From Pseudomonadota bacterium (GTDB taxonomy: Bacteria; Myxococcota; Polyangia; Polyangiales; Polyangiaceae), in contig JAEZYO010000603.1 of the NCBI GenBank assembly GCA_023419055.1, positions 1-5,042 on the forward strand: a DNA stretch of 5,042 nucleotides. The letters run 5' to 3'. A program made the translations under genes and the position numbers. Positions 1-5,042 of the stretch are shown piece by piece. Below the pieces are notes generated by a model. It saw only the letters and a program-made list of their open reading frames with translations, ran no database searches and was not told where the DNA came from. Positions within the stretch are counted from its first letter, which is position 1; each line of letters begins with the position of its first letter.

Positions 1-20
1 AGATCGTTTCGGTCGCTCAC
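1..20 (-). CDS. start of an unidentified downstream gene (partial, runs off left edge)
   Basis: Only the first codons are visible: GTG at 20-18, reading M-S-D-R-N-D before the window ends. The case for a real start is contextual. The GTG overlaps the TGA of the ParA-like gene (GTGA at 20-17), and a perfect anti-16S match, GGAGGTGA, sits at 31-24 with 6 bases between its GGAGG core and the GTG. This is the usual arrangement for translational coupling. Genes downstream of parA are often parB-type partners, but nothing visible here identifies the product, so that is only a guess. Confidence 0.55.
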
Positions 21-1252
21 GTGTCACCTCCGGCTGCCTGCTGAAATTCGCCCTGGGCCTGCTTGCCGAGCAGTCGGCCCACGAGATTTTTGTAGTCGAG
101 CGCCGGGGTAGATCCCGGCTCGTGCTCGAAGAGGGTCTTGCCCTGGGCCGGCGCCTCTTTGGCGCGGACCGCGTAGTGCACCGGCTCGATGCACGCGTCC
201 CCGAAGTGCTCGCGCAAGGTGTTGAGCGACTCGCGGCAGATGCGCGCGCGCGAGTCGAACATGGTGGGGAGCACGCCCCAGAGCCGCACCGGGTGCGAGA
301 GCAGGCGGTTCACCTGCTTGATCGTGCGCAGCACTTGCCTCACGCCGTAGAGCGAGAGGAAGTCGCAAGCGACCGGGCACAGCACCGCGTCCGAGAGCAC
401 GAGCGCGTTCTGGTTCATGAGCGAGAGGCTCGGCGAGCAGTCGACCACGACGTAGTCGTAGGCGTCGCGCACGCCCGCGAAGCGATCGGCGAGGATGCGA
501 TCGCGCTGGCGCTGGCCGGCGATGTAGAGCTCGGCGGCGGCCAGGGTCTCGTTCGAGAGGATGCAGTCGAGGTTCGGGCGCGCGTTGACGACCGCGGTGC
601 GGAAGTCGATGCCCATCACGATCACGTTGTAGAGCGTGCGCTCGGCCTTGAGCCCGAGCGACGCGGCGATGTTGCCCTGCCCGTCGGTGTCGATGAGCAG
701 CACGCGGTGCCCCTCGAGGGCGAGGCCCGCGGCGAGGTGCACGGAGGTGGTGGTCTTGCCGGTTCCACCCTTGTGGTTGAAGACGGCGATCACCTTCGGA
801 GCCGGGGCGGCCGCGCGGGGCTCGCGGATGCTCACCACGCTCGCGGGCGGCGGGGTGGGGGACGCCTCGGAGCGCGCGGTCGGCACCGAGTTGGACTCGC
901 TGTCGTCACCGGGCTGGAAGGCGGGGTCGGCGAGCTGTCCCGCTCGTACGGCGCGCGCGCCGGCGAGGATGCGCTGCCGGCAGAGGGTGCTGCAGGCGTA
1001 GTGACGTCGCCCGCCGGTGAAGAGCACCTGTGAGGCGAGCTCCACCTGGAAGGTCGTGGCGCAGGCGTCGCACGAAACGCCGGTGTCGCCGCGCTGATGG
1101 TGGCTCTTTTCCAAGCAGCGCTGCGAGCAGTAGTAGGTCCGGACGACCTCCGACTGTTCGCCGCTACCCTGGCTCCGCTCTTCCACCTGGTAGCGGAAGT
1201 GAAGCTCGAAGTCCGTGTCGCAAATGCTGCACTTGAACGTTTGGCCCTGCAT
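17..1252 (-). CDS. ParA/MinD-family ATPase with two N-terminal Cys-rich (zinc-knuckle-like) modules
   Basis: A 411-residue protein in three parts. Residues 1-95 hold two CxxC...CxxxC units: C8/C11 with C42/C46, and C61/C64 with C87/C91; the second has the C-x22-C-x3-C spacing of TRASH-like metal-binding modules. Residues 100-150 are a Pro/Ala/Ser-rich linker. From about 153 on is a ParA ATPase: deviant Walker A KGGTGKTT at 161-168 with signature Lys161 and Lys166, LLIDTDGQGN at 185-194, and Walker B YVVVDCSPS at 267-275. ParA proteins dimerise on ATP, bind DNA non-specifically and position plasmids, chromosomes or protein complexes. Zinc binding is inferred from cysteine spacing. The cargo is unknown and no parB is visible. 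The ATG at 1252 is chosen because the first CxxC begins seven residues later; there is no good Shine-Dalgarno. Its last bases overlap the next gene (GTGA). DGQ replaces the usual DPQ, and CSPS replaces CPPS. Confidence 0.92.
   Translation of the reverse strand: MQGQTFKCSICDTDFELHFRYQVEERSQGSGEQSEVVRTYYCSQRCLEKSHHQRGDTGVSCDACATTFQVELASQVLFTGGRRHYACSTLCRQRILAGARAVRAGQLADPAFQPGDDSESNSVPTARSEASPTPPPASVVSIREPRAAAPAPKVIAVFNHKGGTGKTTTSVHLAAGLALEGHRVLLIDTDGQGNIAASLGLKAERTLYNVIVMGIDFRTAVVNARPNLDCILSNETLAAAELYIAGQRQRDRILADRFAGVRDAYDYVVVDCSPSLSLMNQNALVLSDAVLCPVACDFLSLYGVRQVLRTIKQVNRLLSHPVRLWGVLPTMFDSRARICRESLNTLREHFGDACIEPVHYAVRAKEAPAQGKTLFEHEPGSTPALDYKNLVGRLLGKQAQGEFQQAAGGDT
24..31 (-). promoter_or_regulatory. 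perfect Shine-Dalgarno (GGAGGTGA) for the gene starting at 20
   Basis: GGAGGTGA on the minus strand is an uninterrupted 8-base match to the anti-Shine-Dalgarno end of 16S rRNA. It lies inside the final codons (Gly-Gly-Asp) of the ParA-like gene, three bases before the GTG at 20. It decides that start and is the only strong ribosome-binding site in the window. Confidence 0.7.
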
Positions 1253-1253
1253 T

Positions 1254-1278
1254 GCTCGCTCGAGTTATCGAAGCGAGC
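1254..1278. promoter_or_regulatory. inverted repeat just upstream of the ParA-like start codon
   Basis: GCTCGCT (1254-1260) and AGCGAGC (1272-1278) are exact reverse complements. With A1271 bulged, three more pairs (C1261-G1270, G1262-C1269, A1263-T1268) can form, closing on a GTTA loop. It ends one base before the ATG at 1252-1250, so in mRNA it could mask the ribosome-binding region. As DNA it could be an operator. No T-tract follows, so a terminator for the upstream lipoprotein gene is less likely. Confidence 0.4.
1266..1274 (+). repeat. 9-base direct repeat, copy 1 (TATCGAAGC)
   Basis: TATCGAAGC here recurs exactly at 1316-1324, 50 bases away, in the short gap between the lipoprotein and ParA-like genes. 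This copy overlaps the loop and right arm of the inverted repeat at 1254-1278. The pair may be binding sites for a regulator, or chance. Confidence 0.35.
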
Positions 1279-1315
1279 TCTCGCATGACCCGTTAGAGCG
1301 GGCCAAGTTCGCGGA

Positions 1316-1324
1316 TATCGAAGC
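1316..1324 (+). repeat. 9-base direct repeat, copy 2 (TATCGAAGC)
   Basis: Exact second copy of the repeat at 1266-1274. It too sits within a small inverted repeat: GCGG at 1311-1314 and CCGC at 1324-1327 flank a 9-base centre containing the palindrome GATATC. It lies 12 bases past the lipoprotein stop codon. Confidence 0.35.
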
Positions 1325-1336
1325 CGCTCGGAAAGG

Positions 1337-1900
1337 TCAGGGCGCGCCGCCCGAGCCTGCGAGCTCACCGGCGCTGCCGCCCTGCTCGGGCGCGCCACCG
1401 CCGCCGGGTGCGCCGCCTGCGGGCTGCGGAGCGCCGCCCGTGCCGGGGGAGCCTCCGGCAGCCGGATCGCTGCCGCCTGCTCCTCCTTCGCCGCCCGGAG
1501 CGGGGCAGTCGCTTTCCGACGGGGTCGCCGTGAGGATGCAGGGCGAAAGCTCGAAGTCGGAGCAGTCTTCGTAGGCGGCGATCTTGTCGACGCACGCCGA
1601 AACGCTGTCCTCCGAGTACTCCCAGCAGCCGGTCCCGGCCGGCCGCACGTAGTACGGGCACTCGGGGCGCTCGAGATCGTCGCACTGCAGGTCCACGCGC
1701 GCGGCTTCCTCCGCCTCGCGCAGGCGCTCGCAGGTTTCGGCCTCGCTCAGGGCGTCGCCGCCGCTCGCGGGCTGCTCCGCGCCGACGCGCGGTGGAATGA
1801 AGGGCTCCGTCTCGTCGGATTCGCTGCAGCTGCCGCCGAGGCCGAGGAGGAGCAGGGAACAGCCGAGGAGCCAAGCAGACCGCGCTTTTGCCCGGATCAT
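1337..1900 (-). CDS. putative secreted lipoprotein, Cys-rich with Gly/Ala/Pro-rich C-terminal tail
   Basis: A 187-residue protein of no family I recognise. Residues 1-25 look like a lipoprotein signal: basic R3, K5, R7, a Leu-rich core at 9-21, then LGGSC with Cys25 as the likely lipidated residue. The lipobox is imperfect, with Gly rather than Leu/Val at -3, so plain secretion is possible. The body (about 50-132) carries eight cysteines (57, 73, 81, 92, 103, 113, 121, 132), an even number compatible with disulfides outside the cytoplasm. Residues 133-187 are a low-complexity tail of GGAGG-, GGAP- and GGSxG-like units. Glycine-rich GG repeats of this style are common in surface proteins of Polyangia-type myxobacteria. 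The ATG at 1900 is preferred over one at 1969 because it places the basic/hydrophobic signal at the very N-terminus; neither has a Shine-Dalgarno. The gene is 84 bases upstream of the ParA-like gene on the same strand; shared transcription is possible but unsupported. Confidence 0.75.
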   Translation of the reverse strand: MIRAKARSAWLLGCSLLLLGLGGSCSESDETEPFIPPRVGAEQPASGGDALSEAETCERLREAEEAARVDLQCDDLERPECPYYVRPAGTGCWEYSEDSVSACVDKIAAYEDCSDFELSPCILTATPSESDCPAPGGEGGAGGSDPAAGGSPGTGGAPQPAGGAPGGGGAPEQGGSAGELAGSGGAP

Positions 1901-1975
1901 TGCAGCCCGAACGCTAGTCTCGGCCTCCCCGAGGAGCAATCCCCGCGTCTCGCGCCAGGGGCCTCCCATTGGTGG

Positions 1976-2002
1976 TTGACGGCGCGGGCTCCTTTCGATA
2001 CC
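1976..2002 (+). promoter_or_regulatory. weak candidate promoter for purH
   Basis: TTGACG at 1976-1981 matches the sigma-70 -35 consensus in five of six positions. The best -10 partner, GATACC at 1997-2002, is poor and only 15 bases away. If used, transcription would begin within a few bases of the ATG at 2011, giving a nearly leaderless mRNA, in keeping with the missing Shine-Dalgarno. The rest of the divergent gap (1901-2010) shows no PurR-like operator or purine riboswitch. Confidence 0.2.
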
Positions 2003-2010
2003 CGCCTCCC

Positions 2011-3576
2011 ATGCCGATCCGTTGCGCGCTCTTGTCCGTGTCCGACAAGACCGGCCTGATCCCCTTCGCCCGTTCCCTCGCTGCCCGCGGCGTCGCCCTG
2101 CTCTCCACCGGCGGCACCTATTCCACCCTCAAAGCCGCCGGCATTCCGGTCGACAGCGTCGAGACCTACACCGGCTCGCCCGAGGTGATGGGCGGGCGCG
2201 TCAAGACCCTGCACCCGCGCGTCCACGGCGGCATCCTCGCTCGCGAGGAGCTCGACGAGGCGGACCTCACCCGCATCGGGGGGCGCTTCATCGATCTCGT
2301 GGCGGTCAACCTCTACCCGTTCGAGCAAACCTTGGCGAAGCCCGGGGCCTCGTTCGAGAGCCTGATCGAGAACATCGACATCGGCGGCCCGAGCATGATC
2401 CGCTCGGCGTCGAAGAACCACGAGCGCGTCACCGTCGTGTGCGACCCGAGCGACTACCAGCTCGTGCTCGACGAGCTCCAGCAAGAGGGCGACATCACCC
2501 GGAGCTTGCGCGAGCGCCTCGCCGCCAAGGCCTTCGCTCACACCGCGAGCTACGACGGCGCGATCAGCGGTTGGCTCTCGGCGCGCGGCGAAGAGGACGG
2601 CTACCCGCGCTACCTCACGCTGACGCTCGAGAAGGCGTTCCCGCTCCGCTACGGCGAGAACCCTCACCAGACCGGCGCCTTCTACAAGGAGCGCAACGCA
2701 CCCGCCGGCTCGATCGGCGTGGCCGAGAACCTCGGCAGCGGCGGTAAGGAGCTCAGCTTCAACAACCTCCTCGACGCCGACGCGGCGCTCGAAGCGGTGC
2801 TCGAGTTCGACGTTCCGGCCGCGGTGATCGTGAAGCACACGAACCCGTGCGGCATCGCGACGGCGCCGACGATCGCCGACGCTTACCGCGCCGCGCGCGA
2901 GGCCGACGCGATGAGCGCCTTCGGCGCAATCGTGGCGCTGAATCGCGAGGTCGACGACAGCTGCGCCGAGATCCTCGCGGAGACCTTCCTCGAGTGCATC
3001 ATCGCGCCCGGGTTCTCGGCGGGCGCGCTCGATCGGCTGCACGACAAGGCGGCCCTCCGCCTGCTCGCGACCGGCGAGTGGTTGGGCTCGCAGCATTCTT
3101 CGCGCCAGTACAAGCGCGTGACCGGCGGCTTCGTGATCGAAGATCGCGACACCACCGGCTCCGGTGAGGTGTCGAAGGGACGCGTGGTCACCAAGCGCAG
3201 CCCGACCATGCTCGAGTACTCGAGCCTGGAGTTCGCGTGGCAAGCGGTGAAGCACGTGAAGAGCAACGCGATCGTGCTCGCCGTGCCCGGCTCGAGCCCC
3301 GGCGTGTACGTCACGGCCGGTATCGGCGGCGGTCAGCCGGCGCGCGTGACCGCCGTGCAGGTCGCGGTGGAGAAGGCGGGCGCTCGCGCGAAGGGCAGCG
3401 TGCTCGCGTCGGACGCGTTCTTCCCGTTCGCGGACGGCGTCGAGGTCGCTGCGCGTGCGGGCGTCGCGGCGATCGTTCAGCCCGGAGGCTCGCGCAAGGA
3501 CGAAGAGGTGATCAAGGCCGCCGACGAGGCCGGGATCGCCATGATCTTCACCGGCGTGCGCCACTTCCGGCATTGA
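2011..3576 (+). CDS. purH: bifunctional AICAR formyltransferase / IMP cyclohydrolase PurH
   Basis: A 521-residue cytoplasmic enzyme of normal length that catalyses the last two steps of de novo purine synthesis: 10-formyl-THF-dependent formylation of AICAR to FAICAR, then ring closure to IMP. Residues 1-200 are the MGS-like cyclohydrolase domain, opening with ALLSVSDKTG (6-15). Residues matching those described for avian ATIC are present: Lys65 (KTLHPRVHGG), Tyr102, Asp123 and Lys135. The transformylase domain follows, with RYGENPHQ (213-220), the catalytic Lys275-His276 pair in VKHTNPCG, SDAFFPF (467-473) and the C-terminal TGVRHFRH. ATG at 2011 fits the family N-terminus; in-frame TTG (1969) and GTG (1972) would add a 13-14-residue tail without family resemblance. 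The segment between KSNA (417-420) and GGGQPARV (439-446) is about six residues longer than in E. coli, and GAGQMSRV has become GGGQPARV. It is transcribed alone, divergent from the lipoprotein and convergent with the RluA-family gene. Confidence 0.97.
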   Translation: MPIRCALLSVSDKTGLIPFARSLAARGVALLSTGGTYSTLKAAGIPVDSVETYTGSPEVMGGRVKTLHPRVHGGILAREELDEADLTRIGGRFIDLVAVNLYPFEQTLAKPGASFESLIENIDIGGPSMIRSASKNHERVTVVCDPSDYQLVLDELQQEGDITRSLRERLAAKAFAHTASYDGAISGWLSARGEEDGYPRYLTLTLEKAFPLRYGENPHQTGAFYKERNAPAGSIGVAENLGSGGKELSFNNLLDADAALEAVLEFDVPAAVIVKHTNPCGIATAPTIADAYRAAREADAMSAFGAIVALNREVDDSCAEILAETFLECIIAPGFSAGALDRLHDKAALRLLATGEWLGSQHSSRQYKRVTGGFVIEDRDTTGSGEVSKGRVVTKRSPTMLEYSSLEFAWQAVKHVKSNAIVLAVPGSSPGVYVTAGIGGGQPARVTAVQVAVEKAGARAKGSVLASDAFFPFADGVEVAARAGVAAIVQPGGSRKDEEVIKAADEAGIAMIFTGVRHFRH

Positions 3577-3582
3577 GGCGAT

Positions 3583-3614
3583 GGGGCGCGCGGCGGCCTA
3601 TCGCGGCGCGTCCC
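3583..3614. terminator. GC-rich inverted repeat at the purH/RluA convergent junction (possible bidirectional terminator)
   Basis: Arms 3583-3594 (GGGGCGCGCGGC) and 3603-3614 (GCGGCGCGTCCC) pair at 10 of 12 positions, plus one G-U and one mismatch, around an 8-base loop. The repeat starts six bases after the purH stop and spans the RluA-family TAG at 3600-3598, so it could end transcripts from both sides. No T-run follows on either strand, so a classical Rho-independent mechanism is doubtful. Confidence 0.35.
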
Positions 3615-4620
3615 AGAACATCTTGAGGTCGGGGCTCAAGGGAGCTTCGACCTCGAGGGTGCCGCCGGTCATGGCGTGCCGCATGACGTAGCGGTGCGCG
3701 TGGAGCGCGTGCCGCGGGAGCTCGAGCAGCTCGAGATCTTCGGAGGTCAAGAGCCCGTCTGCCGCGCGCGCCAGCAGGCGCTCGTCGGGGCCATAGAGCT
3801 TGTCGCCGACCACCGGACAGCCGAGCGCGGCGAGGTGCAGGCGGATCTGGTGCTGGCGCCCGGTGTGGAGCTCGCACGCGACGAGCGCGTAGCCCGAGCG
3901 TTCGCCCAGAACCGTGACCCCGGTCCGAGCGGACAGGCCCGTGCCCGGCTTCGCGATGCGCATCTTCACGCGCAGAGGGTTGTCGACGTCGGGCTCGACG
4001 GGCAGGTCGATGAGCCCGGCGGGGGGAGTGCCGCGCGTGATCGCGAGGTACGTCTTCTTGCAGTCGGCGCCGTCCTCGCCGTGGGTGCGATCTTCGAGCA
4101 GGCGCTTGAAGGCGCGCTCGGACTCGCGCGTCTTGGAGAGGAGGAGCACGCCGCTGGTCTCGCGATCGAGCCTGTGAATGAGCGCCAGAAACTCGCCCGG
4201 TCGCTCGCGCTCGAGCTGCTTGATCACCGTGTTTTTGTGGTGGCGCGCGGTCGGGTGCACGGCGAGGAGCGGCGGCTTGTCGATCACGAGCAGGTGCGCG
4301 TCCTCGTAGACGACGCCGAGCGGAGGGAGGTCGAGCTCCTCTTCGAACGGCTCGCGCCAGAGCGCGATCAGGTCACCGTCGCGCACCCGCTCGCTCGGTC
4401 GCAGGCGGCGGCCCGTGAAATCGCAGGCGCCCTTCTCGGCGATGACCTTGGCGCGCGTGCGGCTCGTGTTCCGGAGCTGCGATTGGAGGTACACGTCCAC
4501 GCGCGAGCCGGCGTGCTCGGACGCCACCCGAAACACGCGCAGGATCGAGTCCGCCGAGGTCCCCGCCGGGCGCACCGGTTCTAGCGGAGCTCGGGGGGCA
4601 GGGTCACTCCGGCGCGCCAT
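3598..4620 (-). CDS. RluA-family pseudouridine synthase (RluC/RluD-like) with S4 domain
   Basis: A 340-residue enzyme that isomerises uridine to pseudouridine in RNA, most likely 23S rRNA by analogy with RluC/RluD; the target position cannot be read from sequence. After a Pro-rich leader (1-30), an S4 RNA-binding domain spans about 37-90 (SRVDVYLQSQL...DGDLIALW). The catalytic domain follows: VIDKP (112-116), then HRLDRETSG (149-157) with catalytic Asp152, KKTYLAI (188-194), LHTGRQHQIRLH (251-262), GDKLYG (272-277) and RHALHAH (303-309). The stretch before KKTY (THGEDGADC, 179-187) looks like a short acidic insertion. ATG at 4620 is chosen because it lies 8 bases after the argB stop; extending upstream to 4761 would only add an Arg-rich segment that overlaps argB. 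It lacks a Shine-Dalgarno, so coupling to argB translation is plausible. It ends with TAG, 21 bases from the purH stop in convergent orientation. Confidence 0.94.
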   Translation of the reverse strand: MARRSDPAPRAPLEPVRPAGTSADSILRVFRVASEHAGSRVDVYLQSQLRNTSRTRAKVIAEKGACDFTGRRLRPSERVRDGDLIALWREPFEEELDLPPLGVVYEDAHLLVIDKPPLLAVHPTARHHKNTVIKQLERERPGEFLALIHRLDRETSGVLLLSKTRESERAFKRLLEDRTHGEDGADCKKTYLAITRGTPPAGLIDLPVEPDVDNPLRVKMRIAKPGTGLSARTGVTVLGERSGYALVACELHTGRQHQIRLHLAALGCPVVGDKLYGPDERLLARAADGLLTSEDLELLELPRHALHAHRYVMRHAMTGGTLEVEAPLSPDLKMFWDAPR

Positions 4621-4628
4621 CGCGCGAG

Positions 4629-5042
4629 TCAGCCGGCCGTGCGGTGGATCTCGGTGCCCACGCCGTGGTGCGTGAAGATCTCGAGCAAGAGCGCGTGCGC
4701 CTTCCTGCCGTCGACGATGTGCACCTGCTCGACCCCTTGCTCGACCGCGTCGAGCGCGCAACGCACCTTGGGGATCATACCGCCGGTGATGGTCCCGTCC
4801 CCGATCAGGCGCTCCGCCTCCGGCGCGTTCAGCGAGCTCAGGAGCTCGCCGCGGTTCGTCTTCACGCCCTCGACGTCGGTCATCAACATCAGCTTGGCAG
4901 CCTTCAACGCGCCGGCGATCGCGCCGGCGGCCGTGTCCGCGTTGACGTTCAGCGACTTGCCCTCGTCGTCGACGGCGATCGGCGCGATGACCGGGATGAA
5001 GCCGCTGTTCACGAGCTGCTCCACGATCCCGCGGTCGACGGT
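4629..5042 (-). CDS. argB: acetylglutamate kinase, C-terminal part (5' end outside window)
   Basis: The visible 137 residues begin T-V-D-R-G-I-V-E and continue to the stop; the true start lies beyond the right edge. The GTG at 5024 is an internal valine. ArgB phosphorylates N-acetyl-L-glutamate with ATP, the second step of arginine (ornithine) synthesis, in the cytoplasm. Family marks in order: the FIPVIAPIAVDDEG strand region, NVNADTAAG with the conserved catalytic-site Asp, KLMLMTDVEGV, TGGMIPKV with the conserved phosphate-contacting Lys, VHIVDGR, and the closing HALLLEIFTHHGVGTEI. The N-terminal helix that distinguishes arginine-inhibited hexameric forms is not in view, so feedback control cannot be judged. 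Only 8 bases separate it from the pseudouridine synthase downstream, suggesting one transcript. Confidence 0.96.
   Translation of the reverse strand, partial: TVDRGIVEQLVNSGFIPVIAPIAVDDEGKSLNVNADTAAGAIAGALKAAKLMLMTDVEGVKTNRGELLSSLNAPEAERLIGDGTITGGMIPKVRCALDAVEQGVEQVHIVDGRKAHALLLEIFTHHGVGTEIHRTAG

Noticed and set aside
15..27. CACGTG core near the ParA-like stop as a possible parS site
   Set aside because: Only the central six bases resemble parS (TGTTNCACGTGNAACA-like); the flanking arms do not match, and the bases are explained by the coupled Shine-Dalgarno and start.
122..1033. 303-codon plus-strand open frame opposite the ParA-like gene
   Set aside because: His/Arg/Val-rich shadow created by GC-biased codons. 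The minus-strand frame carries the Walker motifs.
1289..1302. CCCG/CGGG small inverted repeat between the lipoprotein and ParA-like genes
   Set aside because: Only four pairs with a six-base loop; expected by chance in such GC-rich DNA and without a T-run.
1340..1504. GC-rich repeated segment as a possible DNA repeat array
   Set aside because: The repetition is at protein level (Gly/Ala/Pro codons), irregular in unit length and fully inside the lipoprotein reading frame, with no constant spacer as in CRISPR arrays.
1901..1969. 23-residue N-terminal extension of the lipoprotein from an ATG at 1969
   Set aside because: It would bury the signal peptide inside the protein; no ribosome-binding site supports it.
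1897..3573. 558-codon open frame on the minus strand covering nearly all of purH
   Set aside because: It is a mirror frame of a high-GC gene. The product is rich in Arg, His, Glu, Val and Ala without any motif, while purH on the other strand has family residues from end to end.
3676..4584. 302-codon plus-strand open frame opposite the RluA-family gene
   Set aside because: Antisense shadow with repetitive Arg/Val/Glu/Ala composition and no motif. The minus-strand gene has all catalytic motifs.
4621..4761. 47-residue N-terminal extension of the RluA-family protein
   Set aside because: It overlaps the argB coding sequence in another frame, is Arg-rich, and the ATG at 4620 fits both the domain start and the spacing after argB.

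Overview
The window is high-GC DNA with strongly GC-biased codons, and it looks like a piece of chromosome. The gene content (purH, argB, an RluA-family pseudouridine synthase, a ParA-type ATPase) is bacterial. A Cys-rich secreted protein ending in a Gly/Ala/Pro 'GG' repeat tail, next to a ParA ATPase with Cys-rich modules on its N-terminus, suggests a deltaproteobacterium of the myxobacterial type (Polyangia/Myxococcota). That assignment is inference from composition and protein style, not from a marker gene.

Layout, left to right. On the minus strand lie the start of an unseen gene (1-20), a ParA/MinD-family ATPase with two N-terminal zinc-knuckle-like modules (17-1252), and a small putative lipoprotein (1337-1900). 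All three read leftwards, so transcription order is lipoprotein, then ParA-like, then the unseen gene. The last two overlap by GTGA with a perfect Shine-Dalgarno sequence inside the end of the ParA-like gene. A 110-base divergent gap separates the lipoprotein from purH (2011-3576, plus strand), the bifunctional enzyme of the last two steps of IMP synthesis. purH converges with a minus-strand pair: the C-terminal part of argB (4629-5042, running off the right edge) followed after 8 bases by an RluA-family pseudouridine synthase (3598-4620). The purH/RluA junction is only 21 bases and carries a GC-rich inverted repeat.

No stretch over 300 bases lacks a gene. Purine synthesis, arginine synthesis and RNA modification are housekeeping functions that happen to be adjacent; only argB-RluA and ParA-like-unseen gene look co-expressed. 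I see no mobile element, CRISPR array, tRNA, rRNA or riboswitch. I found no convincing previously undescribed system. The least ordinary items are the Cys-module/ParA fusion with its coupled downstream partner, the structured DNA just before the ParA-like start codon, and a small active-site-region insertion in PurH.
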